The notes under the pieces: model-generated
What the model was told of the DNA's origin: nothing
The model's database searches: none
Seen by the model: only the letters and a program-made list of their open reading frames with translations
From: Microbacterium capsulatum
GTDB taxonomy: Bacteria; Actinomycetota; Actinomycetes; Actinomycetales; Microbacteriaceae
DNA: 64,000 bases
Direction: 5' to 3'
Assembly: GCF_030865425.1 (NCBI RefSeq)
Contig: NZ_JAVFCB010000002.1
Location: 186,001-250,000, forward strand
Position numbers and translations under genes: made by a program
Part shown: one piece after another, positions 38,969-47,696 of the stretch
Layout: the number at the start of each line of letters is the position of its first letter
How positions within the stretch are numbered: the stretch's first letter is position 1

Positions 38969-39360
38969 TGCAGTCGCCCGTCTCCGCCGTCGAGATGATG
39001 CAGATCGCCGCCGACGCGGCCCGTTCGAAGGGCGGAGAGGACCTGCTGGCGCTGAACGTGTCGGAGCCGCTCCCGCTGGTCGACATCTTCCTGCTCGTCA
39101 CCGGCAACAGCGAGCGCAACGTCGCCGCGATCGCCGACGAGGTCGAGGACAAGCTGGTCGAGGCGGGGCACAAGCGCGTGCGACGCGAGGGCCGCAGCGA
39201 GGCCCGCTGGGTGCTGCTGGACTTCGGCGACCTCATCGTGCACGTGTTCCACGAGGAGGAGCGGGTCTACTACGGCCTCGAGCGCCTCTGGAAGGACTGC
39301 CCCGTCGTCCCGATCGCCGAGCCGGCGCCGCTCGGCACGGCGCCCGCAGACAAGGACTGA
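38968..39360 (+). CDS. rsfS: Ribosomal silencing factor RsfS
   Basis: RsfS binds L14 on the 50S subunit and blocks subunit joining in slow growth. The 130-residue product has DIFLLVTGNSERNVAAIADE near residue 33-52 and the family block EARWVLLDFGDLIVHVFHEE near 79-98 followed by YYGLERLW. The ATG at 38968 overlaps the previous stop by one base; a TTG at 38965 is an alternative start. Confidence 0.95.
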   Translation: MQSPVSAVEMMQIAADAARSKGGEDLLALNVSEPLPLVDIFLLVTGNSERNVAAIADEVEDKLVEAGHKRVRREGRSEARWVLLDFGDLIVHVFHEEERVYYGLERLWKDCPVVPIAEPAPLGTAPADKD

Positions 39361-39385
39361 CCCGGAAGAGCGAGCGCGGCGCCGG

Positions 39386-40645
39386 TCACATCTCTCGGGC
39401 GAACAGATCGTCCCAGGTCTCGCGGCGGATCACGGCCCGGGCCGCGCCGTCGCGGACGAACACGACCGGCGGGCGGCGGTAGCCGTTGTAGTTGTTGGCC
39501 ATGGTGTGCGTGTAGGCGCCCGTGGCCGGCACGACGAGAAGGTCGCCGACCCTCGCGGCCGGGATCTGCAGCGGGTCGATGAGCACGTCACCGGACTCGC
39601 AGTGCCGGCCGACGACGACCACGTCCTCGGCGGGGTCCTCGTGCATGCGACCCGCGAGCGCCGCCTCGTAGCGCTGCTGGAACAGCGCCACCTCGAGGTT
39701 GTCGCCCATTCCGCCGTCGACCGCCACGAACGTCCTCGCGTCCCGTTTCACGGTCGTGACGGTGTACAGGGTCATCGCGGAGGCGTTCACCATGCTCCGG
39801 CCCGGCTCGATGATGAGTTCGGCGTCCGCCGGGAGGTGCTCCCGGGCCGCCGTGAGCAGCGCGTCGACGTACTCGTCGACCGAGGCGGGGTGCTCGTCGT
39901 AGGTGTAGCGGGCGCCGAGGCCGCCGCCGAGGTCGTAGACCCCGAACGTGCCGAGAGCCGCGAGCGGCGCGACGGCGGCGGCGAGCTCGGCCGGATCCAT
40001 GATCTGCGATCCGACGTGCGCGTGCACGCCGCGCATGTCCAGCCGCGGGCTCGCCTCGATCCGGGCGATGAGGGCCTTCGCGGCAGGGGCGGTGAGCCCG
40101 AACTTCGAGCCCACCTGCCCGGTCTGCACGTGCGGATGGGTGGACGACTCGACCTCCGGGATCACGCGGACGAGCACGCCCTGTGCGCGTCCTGCGGGCA
40201 CCAGCTGCTCCAGCCGGTCGACGTCGTCGCCGTTGTCGACGACCACCAGGCCGACTCCCGCGTCCACGGCGATGCGCAGCTCCTCGGTCGTCTTGGCGTT
40301 GCCGTGCATGACCAGCAGGGCCGGATCGACACCGGCGCGCAGGGCGCTGAGGATCTCGCCGCCGCCCGCGACATCGAGCCCCAGGCCCTCCTCCACCATG
40401 ACGCGCTGCACGGCCGTCGCCGGGAACGCCTTCGATGCGAACACCGCGCGGGCGTTCGGCCATCGCGACGTCAGCGCGGTGCGGTACTCCCGAGCGCGAG
40501 CGCGCAGAGCGGCCTCGTCGACGATGATCGCCGGCGTATCGAACTCCCGGGCCAGGTCGTCGGCGCGGCAGCCCGCGATCCGCAGGACGCCGTCGTCGTC
40601 GACGCTCGTGCCGTCGGGGAGGAGTTCGAGGAGGGGGTGCGACAC
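39386..40645 (-). CDS. lysA: Diaminopimelate decarboxylase
   Basis: LysA makes L-lysine from meso-diaminopimelate. The 419-residue product is a fold-type III PLP enzyme: PLP Lys72 in AVFASKAFP, HAHVGSQI near 209, EPGRSMV near 282 and the dimer-partner cysteine in HCESGDVL near 350. The GTG start at 40643-40645 gives the normal length. There is no argS or thrA-type neighbour here, unlike many actinobacteria. Confidence 0.93.
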   Translation of the reverse strand: MSHPLLELLPDGTSVDDDGVLRIAGCRADDLAREFDTPAIIVDEAALRARAREYRTALTSRWPNARAVFASKAFPATAVQRVMVEEGLGLDVAGGGEILSALRAGVDPALLVMHGNAKTTEELRIAVDAGVGLVVVDNGDDVDRLEQLVPAGRAQGVLVRVIPEVESSTHPHVQTGQVGSKFGLTAPAAKALIARIEASPRLDMRGVHAHVGSQIMDPAELAAAVAPLAALGTFGVYDLGGGLGARYTYDEHPASVDEYVDALLTAAREHLPADAELIIEPGRSMVNASAMTLYTVTTVKRDARTFVAVDGGMGDNLEVALFQQRYEAALAGRMHEDPAEDVVVVGRHCESGDVLIDPLQIPAARVGDLLVVPATGAYTHTMANNYNGYRRPPVVFVRDGAARAVIRRETWDDLFAREM

Positions 40646-40680
40646 GTCAGGTCCTTCCGTACGGGCCAGGCGGATCCGAT

Positions 40681-41586
40681 TCAGCGGTGGTCGTGCTCGA
40701 GCGCGCCGCGGGGCACGACGACCACGGGGACGGGGGAATTCCGCACCACCTTGGTCGCGTGCGAGCCGAGGAACACGCGGGCGAGCGGCCCGAGGCTGCT
40801 CGATCCCACCACCAGCACCTCATCCTGCTCCCAGGGCACATCCGCGATCGCGCCCTCCCAGTCGTCGCCCCTCCCGATCACGGTGCCCTCCAGAGTCGGT
40901 GGATCCGCGAGCGCGGAGACCTCGGACAGCAGCTGCGCGGCGTGCCGCTGCACGTCGGCGGCCCAGCTGTCCGCGATGCTCTGCTCGATGTCCAAGCCCG
41001 TGCCGGCGGCGCCGGAGACCGGCGGCACCACCGCGAACGACGCGATCCGCAGTGCAGCTCCGACCCGGCCCGCGACGTCGGCCGCGCCGTGCACGAGATC
41101 GGCCGAGGTGTCCGTGCCGTGGTAGGCCGCCGTGACCCGGCCGACGCGCGACGCTTCGGGGGCCCGGAACCCGCGCGGCGCGATGGCCACGGGGACCGGG
41201 GAGACGTGCAGCAGGCCGTCGGTCTCGGATCCGAGCGCGATGCGGCCGGTGGGAGCGGTCACCGAGGATCCGACGACGACGAGATCCGCCGCGTGCTCCT
41301 CGGCGAGCTCGAGCAGGCCGCGGCGGACGGACGCCGCCTCGTGCACGAGGTACCGGGCCGGAACCGCGTCGCCCAGCACAGCGGCGGCATGGTCGAGAGC
41401 GGCGTCGGCCGTCGCGCGCGTGTGCTGCCGCCATTCCGCGTCGGCGGAGCCCACCGAGAGGTGCCACGTGCGGGGGACGACCGCCGCCACGACGAGATCG
41501 GTGTCCGCCGAGCGGGCCAGCATCGCCGCGAGGTTCAGCGCCGAGGCCGAGCGGTGCCCGGGATCGACGCCGACGACCAGGGTCAT
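40681..41586 (-). CDS. Universal stress protein with two Usp domains
   Basis: The 301-residue product contains tandem Usp domains. The first begins MTLVVGVDPGHRSASAL and ends with the ATP-binding pattern VVGSSVTAPTGRIALGS near 113; the second has VLVVGSSSLGPLARVFLGS near 260. The ATG overlaps the stop of the permease gene upstream (ATGA), so it is co-expressed with a decarboxylase-permease pair, perhaps as an ATP-binding regulator of transport or acid stress. Confidence 0.9.
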   Translation of the reverse strand: MTLVVGVDPGHRSASALNLAAMLARSADTDLVVAAVVPRTWHLSVGSADAEWRQHTRATADAALDHAAAVLGDAVPARYLVHEAASVRRGLLELAEEHAADLVVVGSSVTAPTGRIALGSETDGLLHVSPVPVAIAPRGFRAPEASRVGRVTAAYHGTDTSADLVHGAADVAGRVGAALRIASFAVVPPVSGAAGTGLDIEQSIADSWAADVQRHAAQLLSEVSALADPPTLEGTVIGRGDDWEGAIADVPWEQDEVLVVGSSSLGPLARVFLGSHATKVVRNSPVPVVVVPRGALEHDHR

Positions 41587-43082
41587 CGCAGACCCGCCTT
41601 GCGGCGTTCGGCGCCTGCCTGGCGCACCGCCTCGGTGCTGGGCTGCGCGACGTTCGTCGTGTAGGGGGCCTCGGCGTCGGCGACGGGGCGGCCGACCTCG
41701 AGCGCCGAGTGCTTGCGTCCGTAGAACCAGTAGAAGACGAGGAACACGGCGGCCCAGATCAGGAACACCACGATCGTGATGACGCGCAGCTGGGTGATGA
41801 TCGCGATGCAGCCGATGATCGACAGGATCGGGATGGTCCAGCCGAGCGGGAGGCGGAAGCCGCGTTCCAGCTCGGGCTCGCGCACGCGCAGGATGATCAC
41901 GCCGACCGAGACCACGAGGAAGGCCACGAGCGTGCCGATGCTGGTCATCTCGGCGAGGAAGTTGATCGGGATCACCGCGGCGAGGATGCTCGTGGCGATC
42001 ATCACGATGACCGTATTGCGCACCGGGGAGAGCGTGCGCGGGTCGACCTTCGCGAACACCGGCGGGATCATGCCGTCACGCGACATCGCGAACAGGATCC
42101 GGGTCTGGCCGTACAGGCAGACCAGGGTGACCGAGAAGATGGAGATGATGGCGCCGATCGCCACGACCGTGCCGGGCCAGGTGGATCCGATGATGTTCTG
42201 CAGGATCGCGGCCAGACCCGCGTCCTGGTTCTCGAACTTCGCGGGAGCCTGAGCGCCGAGGGCGGCGAGGCAGGTGAGCACGTACAGCGTGATGATGATG
42301 CCGAGGGCGAAGATGATCGCCAGCGGCAGGTTGCGCTTCGGGTTCTTCGCCTCGTCGCCCGCGGTGGAGACGGCGTCCAGCCCGACGAACGAGAAGAAGA
42401 TGATGCCGGCGCCGCCGACGATGCCGGCGAAACCCGCCGGGGCGAAGTTGTGGAAGTGGTCCGCATTCCAGCCTGTGAAAGCGACGGCGCAGAAGAACAG
42501 CACGACCGAGATCTTGACGACCACCATGATGCTGTTGACCAGCGTGGATTCGCGGGCGCCGCGCATCAGGAGCAGGCCGCACAGCACGATGACGATGACG
42601 GCCGGCACGTTCACGATGCCGCCCTGCTCGGGCGCCTGGGAGAGCTGCACCGGCAGCTGCCAGCCGAACAGGTTCTGCAGCAGTTGGTTGACGTACTGCG
42701 ACCAGCCGACCGCGACCGCGGCGGTCGAGACGCCGTACTCCAGCAGCAGGCAGGCGCCCACCGCCATCGCGGTGCCTTCGCCGAGCGTCGCGTAGGCGTA
42801 GGAGTACGTGGATCCGGAGACCGGGACGGCGCCCGCCATCTCGGCGTAGCAGAGGGCGGTGAGGCCGGCGACGATCCCGCCGATCACGAACGACCAGATG
42901 ACGGCCGGGCCGGCGACGGGCACGGCCTGCGACAGGATGAAGAAGATCCCGGTGCCGAGGGTGCCGCCGACACCGATCATGGTCAGCGAGAAGAGCCCGA
43001 TGCTCCGTTTGAGGTGCACCTCGCCGGCGCCGACGGGGGTCGTCGGCTTCCGGCGCAGCAGCTGCTGGGCGATGGTGGGCAT
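41583..43082 (-). CDS. APC-superfamily amino acid permease
   Basis: The 499-residue protein has about 12 to 14 membrane helices. The first carries the APC substrate-binding motif GVGGTLGTGIFF (residues about 37-48), and GIIFFSFVGLDAVSTAGDEAKNP near 246-268 is the amphipathic consensus of cationic/polyamine-type APC carriers. It is encoded just after an Orn/Lys/Arg-type decarboxylase, so exchange of an amino acid for its decarboxylation product is a reasonable hypothesis. The substrate is not proved. Confidence 0.88.
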   Translation of the reverse strand: MPTIAQQLLRRKPTTPVGAGEVHLKRSIGLFSLTMIGVGGTLGTGIFFILSQAVPVAGPAVIWSFVIGGIVAGLTALCYAEMAGAVPVSGSTYSYAYATLGEGTAMAVGACLLLEYGVSTAAVAVGWSQYVNQLLQNLFGWQLPVQLSQAPEQGGIVNVPAVIVIVLCGLLLMRGARESTLVNSIMVVVKISVVLFFCAVAFTGWNADHFHNFAPAGFAGIVGGAGIIFFSFVGLDAVSTAGDEAKNPKRNLPLAIIFALGIIITLYVLTCLAALGAQAPAKFENQDAGLAAILQNIIGSTWPGTVVAIGAIISIFSVTLVCLYGQTRILFAMSRDGMIPPVFAKVDPRTLSPVRNTVIVMIATSILAAVIPINFLAEMTSIGTLVAFLVVSVGVIILRVREPELERGFRLPLGWTIPILSIIGCIAIITQLRVITIVVFLIWAAVFLVFYWFYGRKHSALEVGRPVADAEAPYTTNVAQPSTEAVRQAGAERRKAGLR

Positions 43083-43141
43083 ACCAGTCTCCTTCGAATG
43101 GTGGGGGTCGACCCGCGACGCGGTGCGCCGCGGGATGCGTT

Positions 43142-44683
43142 TCAGTCTTCTTTCGTCACCCGGAAGGACGCGACCTGGGGGTCGGCCGCGCCTCGCACGT
43201 ATCCGCTGGGGGAGGCGGCGACCGCCTGGAGGAAGGCGACGGTCTGCGCCGTGATCTCCTCTCCGGGGATGACGTTCGGGATCCCCGGAGGATAGGCGGC
43301 GAGGGTGTCCGCGGAGATGCGCCCGACGGCCTCGGCGGCCGGGACGAGCTCCGTCTCGGAGAAGAACGCGTCGCGCGGGAGCACCCGCAGCGGTCCGGAC
43401 GGCGGCAGGGCCGGGAAGGCCGCGGCGTCGCCCGTGGTGCGCTCGGCGTGGGCCTCGACGGAGTCGACGGCCGCGACGAGCGCGCGGTGCGCGGCGGCCA
43501 GGTCCGGAACGGAGCCCGCGCCGATGAGGGCGACGAGCGAGGTCGCCGTCGACATCTCGAAGAAGATGCCGTCCTGGTCGATGAGGCGCTGGCGCAGCCA
43601 GTGCCCGCTCACGCCCGTGGCCGAGACGTCGATGGGGACGCGCAGCGGGTCGGTCGCGACGATGTCGTCGAATGCGCCGAAGTCGTCGCTGAGGACGGCG
43701 AAGCGCGGGTCGTCGCGCAGAGCCGCGCGGAAGGACTCCGCGGCGGCGATCGACCGGCCGATCAGCTCCTCGCCCGTGACGAGGGAGTGGCGCGCGATGT
43801 CCAGCGAGGCCTGCAGCAGGGCGGACGACGACGTCGACGCGGTGAGCGCGACCGCGCGCTCGATGAGAGGTTCCAGCCGGTCGGCGAACGGGCCGTGCCC
43901 GAGGTGCAGCATCGCCGACTGGGTGAGGGATCCGGCGAGCTTGTGCGTGCTCGAGACGACGAGGTCGGCGCCGAGCCGCGCGGGCGACTCGGGCAGGTCC
44001 GGGTGGAACCCGAAGTGCGGCCCCCAGGCGCCGTCCACGATGAGAGGGGCGCCGTGCGCGTGCGCCACCTCGGCGAGACCGGCGACATCCGCGACGGACC
44101 CGAAGTAGCTGGGGGAGACGACGTACACGGCGCTCGCCGCGTGCCCGTCGTGCGCCGCGGCGATCAGCGCCGCGTCCAGCGCGGCCGGGGAGACGCCGTG
44201 CGCGATGCCGTGCCGCGAGTCGACGGAGGGCAGCACGAAGGACGGGGTGAGCCCCGCGGTGAGGACGCCGTCGCTGAAGCTGGAGTGGGCGCTGCGCTGG
44301 GAGAGGATGCCGGATCCGAGCCCGCGCACGGCGAGCGCGGCGATCCGGTTGGCTTGCGAGGCGCCGCCGGTGAGGAACCAGGTGCGGCGGGCTCCCCAGG
44401 CGTCGGCGGCCAGGTCGAGCGCCTGCGCGAGCGGGGAGTCCTCGCCGAGGTCGATCCCGTCCAGCAGCATCGGGACGTCGAGCTGCAGCGGGCGCTCCCC
44501 GAGGAAGTCGGCGAGCCGGGCGCTGAGGCCGCGGCCGTCACCACCGTGGCCCGGGACCATCAGCTGGATCGGCGCACGTCCCGCGTGCCGGTCGAGCGCG
44601 TCCGCGTACGGCGTCTCCCAGTGCCGCAGGTCCGGGGAGGGGCCGGACGAGGACGGGGCGACGGTGGCGGACTCGGAGAGCAT
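43142..44683 (-). CDS. PLP-dependent Orn/Lys/Arg decarboxylase-family protein
   Basis: The 513-residue product has the fold-type I decarboxylase layout: MVPGHGGDGRGL near residue 42, FLTGGASQANRIAAL near 103, PSYFGSVADV near 191, the PLP lysine Lys248 in VSSTHKLAGS and a C-terminal domain with PPGIPNVIPGE near 470. The usual DEAHG motif reads DGAWG here (Asp217 kept; Glu and His replaced), so the exact reaction may differ from that of ornithine or lysine decarboxylase. The ATG at 44683 follows the long AT-poor upstream reading frame, which is not coding. It heads an operon with the permease and Usp genes. Confidence 0.8.
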   Translation of the reverse strand: MLSESATVAPSSSGPSPDLRHWETPYADALDRHAGRAPIQLMVPGHGGDGRGLSARLADFLGERPLQLDVPMLLDGIDLGEDSPLAQALDLAADAWGARRTWFLTGGASQANRIAALAVRGLGSGILSQRSAHSSFSDGVLTAGLTPSFVLPSVDSRHGIAHGVSPAALDAALIAAAHDGHAASAVYVVSPSYFGSVADVAGLAEVAHAHGAPLIVDGAWGPHFGFHPDLPESPARLGADLVVSSTHKLAGSLTQSAMLHLGHGPFADRLEPLIERAVALTASTSSSALLQASLDIARHSLVTGEELIGRSIAAAESFRAALRDDPRFAVLSDDFGAFDDIVATDPLRVPIDVSATGVSGHWLRQRLIDQDGIFFEMSTATSLVALIGAGSVPDLAAAHRALVAAVDSVEAHAERTTGDAAAFPALPPSGPLRVLPRDAFFSETELVPAAEAVGRISADTLAAYPPGIPNVIPGEEITAQTVAFLQAVAASPSGYVRGAADPQVASFRVTKED

Positions 44684-44739
44684 TCTTCCATGGTGAGACC
44701 TGTCCGCCGGGGGAGGAATCCCCCGAAGTTCGCCCAGCC

Positions 44740-44756
44740 CACATATTCTGTATGTG
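44740..44756. promoter_or_regulatory. Palindromic operator candidate between decarboxylase and LysR genes
   Basis: The perfect palindrome CACATA-TTCTG-TATGTG lies in the 120-base divergent gap, 57 bases from the decarboxylase ATG. Its T-N11-A spacing fits a LysR-type binding site, so the adjacent LysR protein is the likely binder. Confidence 0.6.
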
Positions 44757-44803
44757 ACTGACGGCGAAGTCAGGGTGTGTAATGACATAGGAGGTTGGTG
44801 TAA

Positions 44804-45742
44804 GTGGTCGATCTGCGACAGCTCGAAGCGCTCCGGGCGGTGCACGCCGAAGGGTCGGTCACTGCCGCCGCGCGCCGGCTCGGGTGGGGGCAGCCGACCG
44901 TCGACTACCACCTCAAGAACCTCGAGCGGCTCGTGGGGTCGCCGGTGCTGATCCGTTCTCCGCGGGGCAGCAGGCTCACGCCGGTCGGGATGCTGCTGCT
45001 GGAGCGGGCGCAGGAGATCCTGACGCTGAGCGAGCGGGCGATCCGGGACGCGAGGGAGCTGACGTCGATGGGGAGGGTGCGGCTGCGCTTCGGGACGTTC
45101 CCGACGGCGGCCGCGAAGATCCTGCCCTCCGTGGTGTCGCGGGTCAACGATCTCGGGATCGAGGTCGACGCGGTGCTGGAGGAGGGGCCGTCGCTCGTCG
45201 AGCGGATCAACCGGGGCGCGCTGGATGCGGCACTGATCTACACGGTTCCGGGGTACGAGCTGCCGTTCCGGCCGCATGTCGCGACGGTCGAAGTACACCG
45301 GGATCCGCTCATGCTGGCGTTGCCGACCGGGCATCCGCTGGCGTCGCGGGCCTCGGTGGACGTCGCCGCCCTGCTGTCGCTGTGGAACGAGCGCTGGCTG
45401 TTCGCCGCGGCGGCGGACGATCCGATGGACACGATCGTCATCGACGCGTTCGCCGCCGAGGGGCACACCCTGGACGTTGCGATCCGCACCGACGACTTCC
45501 AGGTCATGCTGGGCATGATCGCCGCGCGGATGGTGGTGGGGCTGGTCCCGGCGCTCGCGACCGGGGGAGCGCATCCCGGCATCGTGCTGCGGCCGATCGA
45601 CGACCCGTCGTTCGTGCGGTCGATCCTCGTCGCGACGACGGCCGAAGGGGCGTCGCGACGCCCGTCGACCGCGGTCCGTCAGCTCGTCGCCGCGATCCGC
45701 GACGGGTTCAGCGCGCTCGCGGCCGGGGCGGGGGCGGAGTGA
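44804..45742 (+). CDS. LysR-family transcriptional regulator
   Basis: The 312-residue product has an N-terminal winged helix-turn-helix (MVDLRQLEALRAVHAEGSVT, then GQPTVDYHLKNLERLVG) and a LysR effector domain beginning near residue 95 (RLRFGTFPTAAAKILPSVV). The GTG at 44804 is preceded by an AGGAGG box at 44789-44794, which fixes the start. It is divergent from the decarboxylase-permease-usp operon, its probable target. Confidence 0.92.
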   Translation: MVDLRQLEALRAVHAEGSVTAAARRLGWGQPTVDYHLKNLERLVGSPVLIRSPRGSRLTPVGMLLLERAQEILTLSERAIRDARELTSMGRVRLRFGTFPTAAAKILPSVVSRVNDLGIEVDAVLEEGPSLVERINRGALDAALIYTVPGYELPFRPHVATVEVHRDPLMLALPTGHPLASRASVDVAALLSLWNERWLFAAAADDPMDTIVIDAFAAEGHTLDVAIRTDDFQVMLGMIAARMVVGLVPALATGGAHPGIVLRPIDDPSFVRSILVATTAEGASRRPSTAVRQLVAAIRDGFSALAAGAGAE

Positions 45743-45860
45743 GCCGGAGTCCTTGCGATGCGGACACGCCCGGAGGTCGGGATCGCGGCGTCGATTCGCA
45801 TCCGCTGAGATCCATGTTGTAAGCTGAATGAGTTGTCGCGGGAAGCCGCGAACAGCAGAT

Positions 45861-45933
45861 GGGCCTGTGGCGCAGCTGGTAGCGCACCTGCATGGCATGC
45901 AGGGGGTCAGGGGTTCGAGTCCCCTCAGGTCCA
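45861..45933 (+). tRNA. tRNA-Ala (anticodon GGC)
   Basis: A complete cloverleaf can be drawn: acceptor GGGCCTG with CAGGTCC, D-arm GCGC/GCGC, anticodon stem CCTGC/GCAGG with loop ATGGCAT giving anticodon GGC, and T-arm AGGGG-TTCGAGT-CCCCT, discriminator A. The 3' CCA is not encoded. It reads codon GCC. A hairpin follows about 50 bases downstream. The gene borders the arsenic gene region, and tRNA 3' ends are common integration sites. Confidence 0.95.
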
Positions 45934-45938
45934 CCGTG

Positions 45939-45984
45939 TGATGAGTTGGGACATAGGTCCCTGATGAGTCACGACATATGTCAC
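45939..45984. repeat. Pair of ~22-bp direct repeats behind tRNA-Ala (possible IS end remnant)
   Basis: TGATGAGTTGGGACATAGGT (from 45939) and TGATGAGTCACGACATATGT (from 45962) are imperfect direct copies one base apart. Subterminal repeats of this GATGAGT/GACATA type resemble ends of IS481-like insertion sequences in actinobacteria as I recall them; no transposase is present. Confidence 0.4.
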
Positions 45985-45985
45985 G

Positions 45986-46018
45986 AACGAGAGCCCGGCC
46001 ATCGGCCGGGCTCTCGTT
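45986..46018. terminator. Strong hairpin after tRNA-Ala
   Basis: A perfect 15-bp stem (AACGAGAGCCCGGCC and complement) with loop ATC is followed by GTGTG. It terminates tRNA-Ala and could also stop transcription arriving from the ars operon on the other strand. Confidence 0.85.
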
Positions 46019-46078
46019 GTGTGTTGCGCCAGTATGCCCGGGTGGGGTCGATGGTGTTTGTGGCGATGATCTCGCGGT

Positions 46079-46297
46079 CATGCCGGCGGCTTCGAGGCCG
46101 ACGTGGGTGCGGTGGGCGAGGGACTGCCACGGAGCGACCTCACCGATGAAGTAGTACGGGATGCCGCAGATGGAGAAGCTCGGGTAGGCGTCGGCGACAA
46201 CGACGGTCACGTCGACGGTGGGCTCGAGTTCGCGGGCGCGGAGCGCCGCGGAGATCCCCGCTTCGCTACCGCCGATCACGGCGATATGGGTCGTCAG
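46079..46297 (-). pseudogene. Truncated FAD-dependent pyridine nucleotide-disulfide oxidoreductase
   Basis: Directly after the aquaporin stop, the frame reads TTHIAVIGGSEAGISAALRA, then DVTVVVADAYPSFSICGIPY and LAHRTHVGLEAAGM: the FAD-binding N-terminus of a CoA-disulfide-reductase-like flavoprotein with its redox Cys. Similarity ends after about 73 residues, shortly before the tRNA terminator, and the rest of the roughly 450-residue enzyme is missing. The start would be a CTG or other weak codon overlapping the aquaporin TGA. It was probably the last gene of the ars operon before truncation. Confidence 0.75.
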
Positions 46298-47028
46298 GAT
46301 GCTTCTTCCAAGTCGGAGGGAACAACCGTCGCCTGGGCATCCGCGACGGTCGGCGGTGGAGGGAACAGCAAGAGGATGAGTCCGATCCCGACTGCGGCGC
46401 CGACGAGCTGCGCAGCCAGGTAGGGGAGCATGGAGGCGGGGGCGATGCCGGCGAAGGTGTCGGTGAAGATGCGCCCGATGGTGACGGCCGGGTTCGCGAA
46501 CGACGTCGACGAGGTGAACCAGTATGCCGACCCGATGTAGGCGCCGACTGCGGCCGCGATCTGTGGGAGCGTCGCCCGCGCCCGGCTCAGCCCGGCGATC
46601 AGGAGCACGAGGCCGGCGGTAGCGACGACCTCGCCGAGTAGCGTGCCAGGGGTGGCCCGGTTGGTGGTGGAGATCGCGGTCGGGAGCTGGAACATCGCGT
46701 TGGCCAGCACCGCTCCGCAGATGGCGCCGAGTATCTGCGCGACGATGAAGACCAGAAGGTCCAGACCGGCGAGGCCGGTGCGGTCGCGGCGGCCGAGGAT
46801 CGCGTTCATCGCGGAGACGACCGGGTTGAAGTGCGCGCCGGAGACCGGGCCGAGCAACAGAATCAGCACCCCGAGTCCGAAGGCGGTCGCGATCGAGTTC
46901 TCCAGCAACCGCAGGCCCGTGTCCGCGGAGAGTCGCTGCGCGGCGATCCCGGACCCGACCACGACCGTGACCAGCAGGCCGGTGCCGAGGAACTCCGCGA
47001 GCGCGCGCCGCGCAATGCCCGAGGTCAT
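46294..47028 (-). CDS. MIP-family channel (aquaporin, AqpS-like)
   Basis: The 244-residue product has six membrane helices and two half-helix motifs: FNPV at residues 67-70 (NPV instead of NPA) and ANPA at 178-181 followed by the selectivity-filter Arg186. In the operon with two arsenate reductases it most likely conducts arsenite out of the cell, as shown for AqpS with ArsC in Sinorhizobium meliloti. The ATG at 47028 overlaps the stop of the upstream arsC (ATGA). Plain water or glycerol transport is the alternative. Confidence 0.88.
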   Translation of the reverse strand: MTSGIARRALAEFLGTGLLVTVVVGSGIAAQRLSADTGLRLLENSIATAFGLGVLILLLGPVSGAHFNPVVSAMNAILGRRDRTGLAGLDLLVFIVAQILGAICGAVLANAMFQLPTAISTTNRATPGTLLGEVVATAGLVLLIAGLSRARATLPQIAAAVGAYIGSAYWFTSSTSFANPAVTIGRIFTDTFAGIAPASMLPYLAAQLVGAAVGIGLILLLFPPPPTVADAQATVVPSDLEEAS

Positions 47029-47696
47029 GTGGCGGTCCCGGCAGGGTGAGCGTGCAGTTCGGCGAGGAGGTGCTCGACGTGGGCCTGGATCTCGTCGCGC
47101 ACGGCACGGATGCCTTCCATGTCGAGGTCGGCGGGGTCGGCGAGCTGCCAGTCGAGGTACCGCTTCCCGGGGTAGATCGGGCACGCATCCCCGCACCCCA
47201 TTGTGATAACCGCGTCCGCGGCGCGAACGACGTCGTCGGTGAGCGGTTTCGGGAACTCCTCACCGAGGTCAATGCCGGCTTCCTCGAGCACGGTCAGCAC
47301 CCCGGGCAGCAGGCCCGCCGCGGGCTGGGAGCCGGCGGAGCGCACATGCACCGTGTCGCCGGCGAGTTGTCGGGTGATCGCGGCGGCCATCTGGGATCGG
47401 CCCGAGTTCTGCACGCAGACGTACAGGATCTCCGGCACCGGCTTGTCCACCAGCCCGCGGGACTGGGCGAGAGCGGTGAGCCGGTCGCGGGCGAACTTCT
47501 CTGCCATCGCCGGAAGGTGCGCGGTCACGGTCGCGGTGCGGGCGAGTGCCGTGTACGACTCGAAGACAACCCGCTCCACAGTCTCCTCACCCACCAGCCC
47601 GGTGAACTGGTGGGCGAGGCGTTCCGCGGCGCGGCGGAGCACCGCGTCGGCAGAGGAGAGGCCATCCTGGCCGTGCGGCCAGGGTCCGGCGTTCAT
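47025..47696 (-). CDS. arsC: Arsenate reductase ArsC with N-terminal three-helix-bundle domain
   Basis: The 223-residue product has an N-terminal helical domain (residues about 18-78, with RLAHQFTGLVGEETVERVV and AEKFARDRL) followed by a low-molecular-weight phosphatase fold with the anion loop CVQNSGR (Cys94, Arg100) and TMGCGDACPIYPGKRY. This matches actinobacterial arsenate reductases of the ArsC1/ArsC1' type; Corynebacterium enzymes of this group use mycothiol/mycoredoxin. It reduces As(V) to As(III). Both neighbouring genes overlap by four bases, so the operon is tightly coupled. Confidence 0.9.
   Translation of the reverse strand: MNAGPWPHGQDGLSSADAVLRRAAERLAHQFTGLVGEETVERVVFESYTALARTATVTAHLPAMAEKFARDRLTALAQSRGLVDKPVPEILYVCVQNSGRSQMAAAITRQLAGDTVHVRSAGSQPAAGLLPGVLTVLEEAGIDLGEEFPKPLTDDVVRAADAVITMGCGDACPIYPGKRYLDWQLADPADLDMEGIRAVRDEIQAHVEHLLAELHAHPAGTAT

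Noticed and set aside
44725..44745. Stretch CCGAAGTTCGCCCAGCCCAC resembling part of the type A palindrome
   Set aside because: Shares only CCGAAGTTCGC with the repeat and has no matching left arm; likely chance.
43142..47272. Minus-strand frame of 1376 codons
   Set aside because: Only the part below 44683 is the decarboxylase; the rest crosses the LysR gene, the tRNA and the flavoprotein remnant in a frame without stops.
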